From: Bromus sterilis
Taxonomy: Eukaryota; Streptophyta; Magnoliopsida; Poales; Poaceae
Reading direction: 5' to 3'
NCBI GenBank assembly: GCA_950022295.1
Contig: OX465598.1
Location: 175,292,001-175,356,000 of the forward strand
DNA: 64,000 nt
A program made the translations under genes and the position numbers. A model generated the notes under the pieces. It did not search any database and was not told the origin of the DNA. It saw only the letters and a program-made list of their open reading frames with translations. This document shows, piece after piece, positions 37,172-47,825 of the stretch (position 1 is the stretch's first letter; every line of letters begins with the position of its first letter).

Positions 37172-38334
37172 CTTATCCTGTTTGCTTAGACAACCTAAAA
37201 CGTGCTTGCTATATATTTTCTATGCTTGTAGACGTGGATTGGTTTGAAATTACATTGAGCTATGTAAGGATTTAATGATTTGACTAGCAACCTTTAATTA
37301 GAATACACCTCTGGACAGGCAGGGAGTGCTTCCTCGGGGCTCGTGCCTTATCTAAGTCGAGACCAGGTTGTACCCCTAATGGTTGGTTTTGGTGGTCGAA
37401 AGTACGTAATGGTATCTAACCTCTGAACGTAAGTGGGCGCCGTCCAGGCTCAAAAAGATCAGACATACTTGGTGACAAGGATCTTCCATGTACAACCGCT
37501 GGCCATATGGGATCTCGCTTACTTGAGTACGATGTAGGAAGCCTCTCCCGTGCAAAGCTAGCAGATGTAGATGTGATATGTGGTACCGGCTTGCCGTTGG
37601 GTGTAGGTGACCTCTTCTGAAAGATTTCGTCTCAATCTTCGGGTTGAGTCCAGCGGGAAAAGTGTACTAACCTCTGCAGAGTAAAAACTAATCATGATTA
37701 GCCGTGGCCCCGGTTATGGACAATCTTGAGCTACTAGACATTACTGTTACTGGAGGATCTTGACAAATAAATCACCATAATAAACTTGAGTGGGAAAGAT
37801 TTAATAAAGGGTGTGGATTGGAACTGGTGTGCCCAGTTCAATCTTAAGTAGTAAGTTAAACTAAAATTTTGACTAGGTAGATTGGGAAAACCCAGCTTTC
37901 TGCAAAACAAAACGATAAGCCTTTCCTTTGACTTATCCTTGCATGTAGCGATAGGTCTGTTATATCCTTTTTCGTGTGACTTGCCGTAGAAATCAGATTT
38001 ACTGACCCGTTGTCGGGCTGTCACCTTCGGTGTTGCAGGTTTTTCAGACGACCAGTAAGGTGCGTTTAGGGTCGCGGGTCTTCACTCAGCATGTTAGCTT
38101 GTGGATGTTGATGGGACTCCTCGTTACTTGCTTTTGCTTCCGTTATATTTATGTTGAATAAGCTAGAATTGAGCTATGCAACTTGTTATTCATATATTTC
38201 TGGCTCATACGATGTAATAATGATGCAATTGTACTTTGATATACATCTATGATATTGTGTGTGCCAGCGAGTTCGATCCAAGGACTGGCACTTGATCACA
38301 GAGACTCCAATTCTATGTGAATTGGGTCGTTACA
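37172..38334 (+). repeat. 3' LTR of element C, second part
   Basis: It continues the LTR interrupted at 24443 and ends GGGTCGTTACA before the CCTTA duplication. With the first part it totals 2643 bp, against 2614 bp for the 5' LTR. Confidence 0.92.
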
Positions 38335-38339
38335 CCTTA

Positions 38340-38693
38340 TCTCCTTTAGGAAACTTAATCTCTGGCGCTGGTGACACCTACTTCAAGAATTCGGAGTCCT
38401 TCTCGTACGATAACCTTGGTATCTTTACCAAGGGAAATTTCCCGCTAGCTACATCCCAACCTTCCACTTGAGGTAACCAATGAGGGGAAAGAAGAAGACA
38501 ACTTCCTCGTTAGCATCAAGCTCATTTCTGGCGCCGTTGCCAGGGACTCCAATCTACAAGATAGGAGAGTTGCACAATATCTTTTACCATTGATTTTTAG
38601 TCTTGTTAGTTTACTTTCTAGTTTTTTCTTTAGAGTCTTATACCAAAAACCACAAAAATATTAGTTACTTTGCTCTGGTTTGCTGCTGTTATT
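38340..38693 (+). other. Leader of element E
   Basis: It resumes E after element C. It contains CTGGCGCTGGTGACACCTAC, then CCACTTGAGGTAACCAATGA, and TGGCGCCGTTGCC at 38529-38541. The last is a conserved motif near the primer site of many cereal gypsy elements. Which of the two TGGCGC motifs primes cannot be told here. Confidence 0.6.
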
Positions 38694-39611
38694 ATGGGTT
38701 CCACTGAAAAAACCAAGTCGTGTGACTTCACTAGTCACAACAACAATGACTTTATTATCACTCCTATTACTCCACCGGCCACTTCAGCGCCTTCATATGA
38801 AATCAAACCTGCTTTCCTGAATCTTGTTAGGAAAGAACAATTCTCTGGTGCTGGAGATGATGCTGCTTTGCACTTAAACAAAAGTTGCGAGCTTTGTGAT
38901 ATGCAAAAGAACAAAGAAGTAGATGATTACATTGTTAAACTTATGCTTTTTCCGTTCTCTTTGAGAGGAAGAGCTAAGAGTGGCTCCAATCCTTATCTTG
39001 GAATAGCATAGATTATTGCTATAGTTGCAAGGATGCTGTTATTGGAAAGTACTACCCACCTGTTAAAATTATCCAGTTGAGAAGTAACATTATGAATTGT
39101 AGACAATTGGATAATGAACACGTTGCCCAAGCGTGGGAACGTATGAAGTCTCTTGTTAACAATTGCCCTACACATGGTTTGACTACTTGGATGGTTATCC
39201 AAACTTTCTATGCCGGATTAAACTCTAGCTCATAGAATCTGTTGGACTCGCCGCGGGAGGAACCTTCATGTTAACTACACTTGGTGCTGCCACGAATCTA
39301 TTGGATAATATGATGACAAATTATTCTCAATGGCACACCGAAAGATCACCAACAGGTTGGAAGGTAAACTCTGTTGAGGAGATCATTAAATGAAAAGTTT
39401 GACTTGATTATGTCTCTACTTACTAAGCATGCTCCCATTGATCATCATGATGTTCCTATAAATTATTTGGCTTCTCAATTAAGAGGGCAAGTGGATGTTA
39501 ATTTTATTCCTAGGAACAACTTTAACAATAATGCTTATAGGAGTAATTTTGGTAGCAACAATCCTAGACCGTTCCCATCCAACAACTATGGGAACAACAA
39601 CATTTATCCTA
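38694..39611 (+). pseudogene. gag of element E, 5' part
   Basis: ATG 38694 opens a frame to 39011 that includes EQFSGAGDDAALHLNKSCEL and FPFSLRGRAK. A frameshift follows, and later pieces (CPTHGLTTWMVIQTFYAGLN, SQWHTERSPTGWKVNSVEE) are recognisable up to the CACTA insertion. This fills in the N-terminal gag missing from element A. Decayed by frameshifts and stops. Confidence 0.75.
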
Positions 39612-39644
39612 GACTACTAGGAAACTTCTTATAGATAGACATGA

Positions 39645-39965
39645 TTTATGTGGTCACCTGAAAGTGCGTGCTCCACGAAATTATTTTTGTGGCGCATGTG
39701 ACCCCGTGCGCCACAAAAATATAGACATTTCTATGGCATACGGGAGCAGCATGCGCCGCTAAAGTGACCATTTCAGTGGTGCGCCACTGAAATTTGGGTG
39801 GGGACCACCACATGGATCTGGAAGCCACTTTCTGTGGCGCACATGTATCCATGCGCCACGGAATGTCAAGTTTCTGTGGCGCACCCCAATACATGCGCCA
39901 CAGAAACTAGACATTCAGTGGCGCATGGATACAGGTGCGCCACAGAAAGTGGCCTCTGGATCCAG
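39645..39965 (+). repeat. Left subterminal repeat array of the CACTA element
   Basis: About six modules of the form TTTCTGTGGCGCAC, a short spacer, then GTGCGCCACAGAAA, each a near-palindrome. They are the expected binding sites for a TNPA-like protein in CACTA elements. Confidence 0.85.
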
Positions 39966-40559
39966 CATTTAAAGCCCCACCCTCTCCTCCACCACCACCC
40001 CAAGTTCATTCGTTGCTCCCTCTAGGTTGTGCTCCTCCTCACCCCACCCCATTTTCCCATTGTTTCATTCAATTCTAGTTGTTTAACCTATTTGGGTTGA
40101 TATATTTGTAAGGGGAAGCCTCTCCAACACTTTGTTTGTCTTCTCCATATCTTTTTTTCTTCACTATCCTATCCAAACACCACTGTCTCTCACTGTGGTG
40201 TCGTCTTCGATCGAATCTACGAGTTGAGTAGTTGCAGGAAATGGAGATGTATGTTTTGTGTGGCCGGCGGTGTGCGCCGTGTGTATATGACATGTGTTGT
40301 ACATATGTGACATGGAGCTGTATGTTTTGTGTGGCCGTGTCACCGTGTGTGTGCGCCATTTTTTTGTCACTTAGCTTACGTCGGCGTGGTGCATGGATGT
40401 TTGACGAAATGTTGATTCATTTCCATTTCGGAAATTTTTTGCACTACCCATATTTCCTATTTGTAGGAAAGTCATGCATAATTTTTCCGGCGACCATGTG
40501 CATGCGCATTAATTGTGTGGTTCTAATTAAAACACTCTAATTGTGCTGCATAGGCAACC

Positions 40560-42293
40560 ATGGTCATCAAGATGACCGGAGGTCGAGTGCGTAGATACAA
40601 GGAAGAGGCAAAAGCCGACATGATTCTGAACAACCGGACCCAGATAAGATGTCCATGCCAAAGATGCAAACCCCTGATGCATGGAGCTGTATGTGCACGG
40701 TTTCATGCGTGAACAAGGAGAAGCCGGCAGACATCATCATCATCAACAAGGAGATGCCGGCGGACATCATCATCATGAACAAGGAGATCCCGGCGGACAT
40801 CATTAGTGCCTCCTAGGAGTGAAAGTTCCTCACAGTTACTTAGGGAAGATAAGCAGATATCTAGACTTAGCAAAGAAACGGTTCAGCGGGATGAAGTGTC
40901 ACGACTGCCACTACTGATTACGCAGATACTTCCCGTTACGATCTGAGAGATAATGGACGAGCACGTCCGTGAGACGTTGTGTGGCCTCTGCAACTTTTTC
41001 AATGTCATCTCTAGGAAGTCTATCGGTGTGAAGCAGCTCGAAATGCTCTAGGTAGAAATCGTGGTGATATTATGATAGCTTGAGATTTATTTTCCGCCCG
41101 CATTATTCGACATCATAGTGCACCTGCTAGTCCATGTCGTGGATGACATCATCCATCTCGGGCCGACGTTCCTGCACAACATGATGTCGTTCGAAAGGAT
41201 GAACAGTGTCATTAAAGGATTCGTTCGCAATAGGTCCCGTCCAGATGTAAGCATAGCCAAAGGATTTCTGACCTACGAGTGGATCTCCTTCTGCCAGAAT
41301 TATCTAACCGAGGAAGAGAATGTTGGTCTTCCCACCAAGAAGCACCTCGGCAGGCTCGCTGGATATGGTCACCGCGAGGGCTACCACGCACTTCATGTGG
41401 GCATCGCTGATCGATGTGCCGACTTTGACAGGGCACACCGAGTCGTGCTAAAATACATCGAATTGGTCGACCCTTGGATGGAAGAGCACAAAAGCTTAAT
41501 TGAACAGAAGTACATCGATCTATGCCGACCGAGGAAGATGGGAGACATAATGAGAGAGAACAACTCCAGCTTCACGGGTTGGTTCAAGAAACGACTATTG
41601 TACAATCCACCGCATGCACCTTTTAACGAAGATCAACAACTCATATTCTCCTTATCACAGTGCCTCGTGCACAACCTATGGACCTATCAGTCGCACGACA
41701 TCAACGGTTATAGATTCTACACAGAGGAAAAGGACAAGAGTTTTGAATATCAAAACTCAGGAGTTACTATGCTATCATTCGCCGATGACGAGGCCACTGT
41801 CAAGGAAAGATTCTTTGGAAAGATCGAGGAGATATGGGAGCTCGACTACCGTGGGGAGATGGTGCCGATGTTCCGTGTTAGATGGGCCAAGAACGTCGTA
41901 AAAGAAGGCCGGTATTTCACCACCATGGTTATACCTGATGAAAAATCAAAGAACGCCTCAGCGAAAAATGAGCCATGGGTGCTCGCTAGCCAAGTTGACC
42001 AATGCTTTTTCATTATTGACCCGGAAAAGCCCAGCCGTGTTGTCGTCAGGACCAGCAAGAGGAGAATCATCAGAATGGACGGAGACGCCAACGAGCAAGA
42101 CTTTGACAAAAATGGCGATCCGAAGATCGAAGAGGAATTCGACAAGTACTTCGACATGCCTACCACTAGTAAAGTAAGAAGGAAGACCACTCTACCTACT
42201 AAAGGTTGTCCGTTCACTAGAAGAAATCTCAAGGTGCCCGGGCTAAAATGTTCAATCGCGAAGAAGAAAGGCAAGAAGATTAATAGAGGCTAG
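40560..42293 (+). pseudogene. TNP2-type CACTA transposase, catalytic middle deleted
   Basis: TNP2 cuts and joins CACTA ends. The N-terminal fragment starts at ATG 40560 and includes IRCPCQRCK, the transposase-associated zinc-type motif. It decays in a 27-bp tandem repeat rich in His codons (about 40728-40803). From about 40830 the frame resembles the later part of TNP2 (KISRYLDLAKKRFSGMKCHD), with stops at 41052, 41073 and 41076 and a likely one-base shift near 40910. From 41079 to 42293 it is open: a DUF4218-like part (HLLVHVVDDI, FERMNSVIKGFVRNR), then a DUF4216-like part (YRFYTEEKDKSFEYQNSGV) and a basic tail. The RNase H-like catalytic domain is missing, so it is dead. Domain names are from memory of the family. 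Confidence 0.85.
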
Positions 42294-42453
42294 CTAGCTC
42301 GGAACCGATCGAGGCATCACTCGATCGAGAGATGACGTGACATTTTTTGTGTATGCACATGTGTGATCAAGATAACACGCATATGTATGATTCATGATTT
42401 TTATTTTGACAAGCATATGCATGATTTATAATTCAAAAATGAAAACAATATGC

Positions 42454-42535
42454 GAGCTAGCCAGGATTCGAACCTAGCTGCCCAAGGTTCTCACATGTAG
42501 AACCAACCCCCCTTACCACTAGGATATTTTTGTTC
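42454..42535 (-). repeat. tRNA-like sequence inside the CACTA element
   Basis: The minus strand has a perfect T-arm: CTAGG, loop TTCGAAT, CCTGG (42461-42477), which contains a perfect B box GGTTCGAATCC. It also has an anticodon-type arm GGTTCT/AGAACC with a 7-nt loop ACATGTG (42486-42504) and a D-arm-like TCCTAGTGGTAAGGG. The 5' acceptor strand does not pair and U33 is missing, so it is not a working tRNA. It could be a tRNA pseudogene or a SINE head. Confidence 0.6.
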
Positions 42536-42581
42536 CATGTCCCAAAACAGAGTAGCTCCAGTTTTGGACTAAGGCCAAGAA

Positions 42582-42622
42582 TTTTGTGGCGCACCCAGCA
42601 CCCCGTGAGCCATAGAAATTTT
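42582..42622 (+). repeat. Internal copy of the subterminal palindrome
   Basis: TTTTGTGGCGCACCCAGCAC followed by CCCGTGAGCCATAGAAA is a module of the type found at the element ends. Here it sits about 290 bp after the TNP2 stop and 120 bp before the candidate first exon of the second gene. Confidence 0.65.
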
Positions 42623-42837
42623 TGACTTAGCCAAAACTACGGTTCGTCCTTCATCTCTCCATCACAACTTCCTCTCGAGACGAACCGTAGATCCCCTCGC
42701 TCCCGCAAAGACCCCCTCCCTCTTCGGCGACTCCCCCCGCCATGGTAAGCCTCCCCCTCCCTCCCTCTCTCCCTGCCTCTCTCTCACAAACACCATACCC
42801 CCTCTCATAGATTGACCGCCACCTCCACCGTCGAGGA

Positions 42838-43045
42838 GTCGCCCGTGGAGGCCGCCACCGTCGCCTCGAGCCCGTGGAAGCTCAACCGTCGCCTTGAGAC
42901 CGTGGAAGCCGCGCGCAACCGTCGCCTCGAAACTGTGGATCCTTTAACGCCCTGAGCCCGTGGAAGCCGCGTGCTACCGTCGTCTTGAGCCCGTGGAGAC
43001 TTCAATGCCTCGAGCCCGTGGAGACCTGCAACGCCTCGAGCCCTC
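42838..43045 (+). repeat. Imperfect minisatellite in the CACTA element
   Basis: Five to six imperfect repeats, roughly 33-38 bp, built on CGTCGCCTCGAGCCCGTGGA. They lie in the leader or first intron of the second transposon gene, behind the ATG|GTAAGC at 42742. No reliable ORF. Confidence 0.65.
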
Positions 43046-43498
43046 ACCATCATCGTACTACCTTTTGTTTGAGGTATTGTTCTGAATTTCACCTCTCTTT
43101 GATTGTTTCTAAATTATTTACTTTTCTTGGTTCAGGTTGAATCCAAAAGGAGCAACTTTCTAGAATCCAAGGTGCGACACAATTGTGTTTTTTGAATCCA
43201 AAGAAGCAACTTTCAGTTTGGCCATATCGTTATAAATCTTTTTCTGAACAAATGCTCCATGAATGTGTTTAGCTAGACTGAATTGTAGCAAGCTTTCCCA
43301 TATGAATGTGTTTCTATTATATGTTGCTGTTATATGGTTACTATTATATGTTCCTGTTAGGCTACGTTGAGAGGTTCCATTTCTCCCGAAGTGTTGATTC
43401 ACTTCCGTTTCGGTTGAGAAATGGGCACTCATAGGTCCAAAACATAGCAAAGGTCATGCCAAATTTTTGTATTAAGTTTTTTCCTCTCTTTTTATGAA

Positions 43499-44802
43499 GT
43501 GCAAACACGTCGGGCGCCAACAACGGTCCTGACCCTTCTACTAGTGCCGAAGAACAAGCCGTAGATGAGGTGCCATTCTGGAAGTTGTCCCAGCAAATGT
43601 CAGACGAGGATAATTATAAGCAAGGCGGTGGCGGTGATGATGAGCATGACAGTGGCAGTGTTGATGATCATGACGACAGAGATACCAGTGTAGGCGAGGA
43701 TGACACCACCACCTCTGGCGGCGACCGCACCGATGGCGGCGACCGCACTAATGGCGGCGACCCATCCACTAAGAAGAAAAATAAGGACAGGAAGGATCGG
43801 ACGCCGCAAGTGCTCTTACCCGTCTGCGAGGAGTTCACTGAAGTCTCACTAAGTGGCCTTCCCATTAAGCCTGCACATATTGCAAGAGGTTACATCATGC
43901 AACTCGGGGGCATCATCCAATAAAGCATGTCTATCAACACCAAGCACATCAGATCCAATGCGGCTTTGGTCGACAACCTCATTAGGAAGCTTCACAAATG
44001 ATACAAGTTCCCAGCGCAGTATGATAACCTAGATGTAGGGACGAACGCGGTAAATAGATTAGCCTTCACGAAGATGAGCAACGCCTTGAGCAGCTGGAAA
44101 AGCCGGGTGAAGGGAAAGATAGACAAAGGTCAAATCTAGGAGACGATAAGTCTGAAAGAGCCCATGATCAACGAAGAAGAGTTCAACACCTTCAAGGCGG
44201 GGATAGCGTCCCATGATGCTAAAGTATGGACTGCATGGGGGAAGAAGATGCCGGACATGAACATTGTTAACCATAAGTGCGGAAGCGGTGGTCACAGAGG
44301 AAAACAACCCATTTGGGGCAAGGAGGACGCCGAGCTGGAACGCCTCGGAATAGAGAACGGGTGGCTCAAAATCACGGATCCGCAGATGAGGAACTTTGTC
44401 CGGGCCCGCTACTATTGGGACTTGGAAGCCCAAGAATTTGTTACCGACGATCCGGAAGTGAAGGCGTTTGAGCTAGAGCTGGTAAGGAATTTAATTGTAT
44501 TCTAATTAAATAATGAAGCCAACTTTCTAAATGGGTTCACCTTTCTTGTTCAGGAGAAGGAATTAAAATATGGTACTCCATCACCAGCGTGCACGTCGGA
44601 TTCCCAGTCATCGGTGGTGCCGTGGGATACAACTTTCAACAGGGTTGTCAATGCTTATAAGAAGAGGGGCAAGTTGTTGCACCCGATGTCAGATTGCCGT
44701 GTGCCCGGCTTTGGTATGAGAATGAAGTTTGGCGAGTACTACAAGGATGATTTCAAGAAAACGAAGGAGAGGAAGTCTGCATCCTCGGCAAAGGAAAAAT
44801 AG
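43499..44802 (+). pseudogene. Second CACTA gene, N-terminal part (Ptta/En/Spm-type plant transposase)
   Basis: An exon probably opens at 43499 behind a pyrimidine tract and AG. It encodes an acidic Asp/Gly-rich stretch (HDSGSVDDHDDRD), then the Ptta/En/Spm transposase-like domain (FTKMSNALSSWKSRVKGKI; GKEDAELERLGIENGWLKI). One frame holds stops at 43921, 43999 and 44137. A canonical intron is visible: donor CTG|GTAAGG (44482) and acceptor TTCTTGTTCAG (44553), and the frame joins exactly across it. The second exon (CRVPGFGMRMKFGEYYKDDF) ends at TAG 44800, followed in frame by coiled-coil-like sequence. The protein probably binds the subterminal repeats; that role is from the CACTA family. Confidence 0.75.
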
Positions 44803-45210
44803 GAGGTTGAACAACTGAAGAAGAATGTGGAGTCAATTCCGGACATCGTTGCGCAACAAGTGGAGGAGAGGATTCGCGATCCCTGTCGGGTTGATGGAGG
44901 GGATAGCTGTTTGGAATGCGGCAGGTTGAGTTGGACCAATACAGTTGCCGAGAATGACTGAAAGCAACTCGGCCGCAATCAACGTGTCACCGGATGTGGT
45001 GACTCAGCCGGCCGACGCCAACACCGGATTACTTAATAGTTCTCATACAACCGGCGAACCGCATGATGCACACCATGCCACTTGATGATACCGTGATGAG
45101 GGTCAGGTTTGCTCGGGTGTTGACTGGTTCGACGACATGGACCCCCCCCCCCCATCCAACCTCAGGGAGCCGAGGAGCACAAGACCCTTGCCGATTGCTT
45201 CGAATGGCCC

Positions 45211-46945
45211 TTGACATGGCCGAAGACCCAGATTCGTCTTGGCGCGATAGGGCACACCACCGGTGGCGCCACCTCTCGGCCACGGACGCGGGCACCACCA
45301 CCGGTCATCGCCACAACCAATCGCCACCAACAGTTGTTGGGAGCGTGTGTACTGCCCCATGCCAAGGGCCCCATTGAATCGCAACCGCAAACGCCCCCAG
45401 CCCCGCCAACACGTGATGAAGAGGACATGGCGCCACTTCATGGCCTCAAAGACGACGAGGATGATTATTTCGACATCCATGAGTTCATCAACACCAGCTA
45501 CAAGAAAGGATTGTACATTCCATCCCTAGAGCAAGAAGAAGCCTTCGGCCGCGCTCGCGATGATCAAATTGATCCTTCCAAGAAGCGGCGCCTCGACTAT
45601 GGTTTATCTCAAGATACGCCATGGGAATCATTTTCAGCCGTAACACACTCCGCCAGACGACCAGTGAGCATATTAAATCCCAAACGGATGGCCCTGTGAA
45701 GAAGAAGCAAAGAAAGAGAAGTAAGACGCTGGCCAAGAAGCAGCCAACGAAGAGGATCCGGGCTCAGGATTCCGTGGTACCAGTAACCAAGGATGGCATG
45801 GTCCGGGTTCATGTAGCTGGTCAACCGATACTGAACAAGGATCTGCGTAATCTCGCACGTGGAGCTATCGTTAGTTTGCATGATAGTATCAAGGTACTAG
45901 ATCAGCTCCTTCTTCGTGAAACAAATCCAGGTTACCCGGTTTTTAATGGTCAAGGTCCCAAACAACGTGCACTTTGTCCATGAAGCCCCCGCGAATCTAT
46001 TCTTCATAGCTTACGAGGACATCTTCAATCTGTTTCACTTGAGATGGCTCGACTACAACTTGGTCCGCCTTTACGTGCTCCATCTGGAGATGAAGATCAA
46101 CAGAGAGAACACCCCGAACATAGCGATAGTGGATCCATACTACATGCGTGACTGCCAGCTACTCGAAGGATCAGGGGAGCGGGAAATGGCGCAGACATAC
46201 CTCCAATAGTTCTTGGTGGCCAATAAGAGGAGGAATGTCATTCTTTTTCCTTACTTTCCCGAGTAAGTACCCACGCCCTCGTCGCCGTACGTAACTTTAG
46301 CTTCCTTAATTAGATTTTTTCCATTGCTCTCTTCCAACACATGTCGTTTCATTTGTGTTGCGCAGAAACATATACTTCACGCCTATCCTAATTTCGCCGA
46401 GGTTTTTGCTAGCCACCTATTTCGAATCGGGGAGTTTGATAAAGAAGAAAGAATATGCTCGAATAAGGAGTCTTCTAGATGATGCTCTCGAGGGATACGC
46501 CTCAAACGGATGCAGTTTTGCCAACAAAATGGCGGAATGTGTCAAGAAATGGTAAGCACGTGTTCAAACACGTAACGGAGTTCCCCTGCGTCAAGTAGCC
46601 GACTCGCAGCGTGAAGGATCCCTTCTACGTCCTCCATCAACTGTGAGGCTTCTTCCGTGACTGCAATATGCTTACACTGCCATGTAGTATCCGAGGATGG
46701 GCCAAGAGGTCGGCGAAAATCGACGATGATAATCTTAGAGAAGACTTATTCCGCATCCAACTCCAAATATCAGAAATCATGCAGCACGATGTGATGACAT
46801 CAGGTGGGACCTTAAACTATCCCAGAGGGATGCCTAAGGGCGAGATCGAAGATCGCCTAAAAATGCAGGTTGACATCAGGACGTGGACGACGAAAGATGG
46901 CTATAAGCCGTTCCCGGCGCCAAGTCAGGGAAACTCTAGATCATG
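45211..46945 (+). pseudogene. Second CACTA gene, C-terminal part: proline-rich linker and dead Ulp1-like protease domain
   Basis: 45211-45699 is a Pro/basic linker. After frame changes near 45650 and 45950 the sequence resembles the C48/Ulp1-like domain found in many plant CACTA proteins (FFIAYEDIFNLFHLRWLDYN; MAQTYLQ; RNVILFPYFPE). An intron with donor GA|GTAAGT (46263) and acceptor GTTGCGCAG (46365) joins in frame to NIYFTPILISPRFLLATYFE. The expected catalytic His and Asp positions read Tyr/Phe and Glu, and the Cys region reads DPFYVLH, so no Ulp1 triad remains. Another frameshift lies near 46555, and the end at 46945 is uncertain. Confidence 0.65.
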
Positions 46946-47107
46946 ACGTGTGCCTAGATAGAATGAGTATGTATATCTTTTATTATGTTCATGAATCCTT
47001 TGCATTATTTAGAAATATATATATATATATAGATAATATATATATATGCATTTGAACCATTTAATTCTTTCCATTGCATGATATACTAATATGCCTTCAC
47101 TATAGAG

Positions 47108-47347
47108 ATGACGAAGTGCTATGTGGTGTTCGATGGACGGGTTCCTGGAGTCTACGACAAGTGGGAGGATTGTCATAGACAAGTGAACAAGTTCAGCGGC
47201 AACAACTACAAAGGGTACGTGACTATAGAGGAAGCGGTAGCCAAGTGGAGGGACCACACGAGGAAGAGGAACCGGATGCAGAACTTGGTCGTGCTCCCGC
47301 TTATCTTGCTCACCCTTATCGTGCTTGTGCTCTACATGATCCGCTGA
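47108..47347 (+). CDS. 79-codon ORF: RNase H1 N-terminal (hybrid-binding/Cauli_VI) domain plus C-terminal membrane segment
   Basis: Residues 1-50 read CYVVFDGRVPGVYDKWEDCH, then QVNKFSGNNYKGYVTIEEAV and AKW. This is the complete pattern of the RNase H1 N-terminal domain (YVV-x-GR-x-PG-Y-W--C--QV--F-G--YK-Y---EEA), which binds RNA-DNA hybrids or dsRNA in known proteins. Residues 61-79 (NLVVLPLILLTLIVLVLYMI) form a hydrophobic helix at the very C-terminus after a basic HTRKRNR stretch, as in tail-anchored proteins. No RNase H catalytic domain follows. An acceptor-like CTTCACTATAG lies just before the ATG, so it may be a terminal exon of the upstream gene. It is intact while neighbouring genes are broken. 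Confidence 0.8.
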   Translation: MTKCYVVFDGRVPGVYDKWEDCHRQVNKFSGNNYKGYVTIEEAVAKWRDHTRKRNRMQNLVVLPLILLTLIVLVLYMIR

Positions 47348-47579
47348 ACAATGATGACTTGTAATAACTTGTAATGTGATGACTTGTGATGTCTTGTGTA
47401 ACTTGTGATGGATTTTGATAACTTGTGATGGATTTGGAGTAGTTGTAATGATCAATCTGTTTGATGACTATCAAACTGTGTTGACAACTTGTGATAATGA
47501 ATATGTTTGTTATAATCTGCTATTTGTATTTGTAATGATCAATCTGTTTTGTGCTGATGACAAAAAAAAATTCAACATG

Positions 47580-47825
47580 AAATATATTTTTGTGGCACAT
47601 GTAAATATATATTTTTTTGGCGCACCGTTTTCTGTGGTGCATGAGAGCCTGGTGCGCCACAGAAATATAACATTTCTGTGGCGCACGGGCCCAGGTGCGC
47701 CACAGAATGTTGCCTTTCTGTGGCGCACCAGTACATGCGACACAGAAATGATATTTTAGTGGCGGGATTTCTGTGGCGCACCCACATATGTGCCACAGAA
47801 AGGCAAAATGGGTGCGCCACATATG
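47580..47825 (+). repeat. Right subterminal repeat array of the CACTA element
   Basis: At least five palindromic modules of TTTCTGTGGCGCAC and GTGCGCCACAGAAA, ending 20 bp before the terminus. Same unit as the left array, in comparable density. Confidence 0.85.

Larger units (their letters stand above)
14620..38334 (+). mobile_element. Element C: complete chromodomain Ty3/gypsy retrotransposon, itself interrupted by B
   Basis: It is flanked by perfect 5-bp target duplications CCTTA at 14615-14619 and 38335-38339, starts TGTGACATCCC and ends GGGTCGTTACA. Order: 5' LTR, primer site, ORF1, gag-pol with C-terminal chromodomain, polypurine tract, 3' LTR. The 3' LTR is split by minus-strand element B. 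Without B the element is about 11.0 kb. All coding parts carry nonsense mutations but no frameshift that I can see. Confidence 0.93.

Noticed and set aside
38529..38541. TGGCGCCGTTGCC as the certain primer site of E
   Set aside because: It lies about 190 nt behind the LTR end once element C is removed, and a second TGGCGC motif lies closer. The primer site is not settled.
42454..42535. Functional tRNA gene
   Set aside because: The acceptor stem is not paired and U33 is absent, so it is listed only as a tRNA-like sequence.
46994..47047. TATATA run as a promoter of the RNase H1-like ORF
   Set aside because: It is a plain TA microsatellite about 60-110 nt before the ATG, and an acceptor-like AG directly before the ATG fits an exon better.
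40560..47347. Host gene interpretation of the TNP2, Ulp1-like and RNase H1-like ORFs
   Set aside because: All lie between CACTA termini and subterminal arrays and match the usual CACTA gene content.
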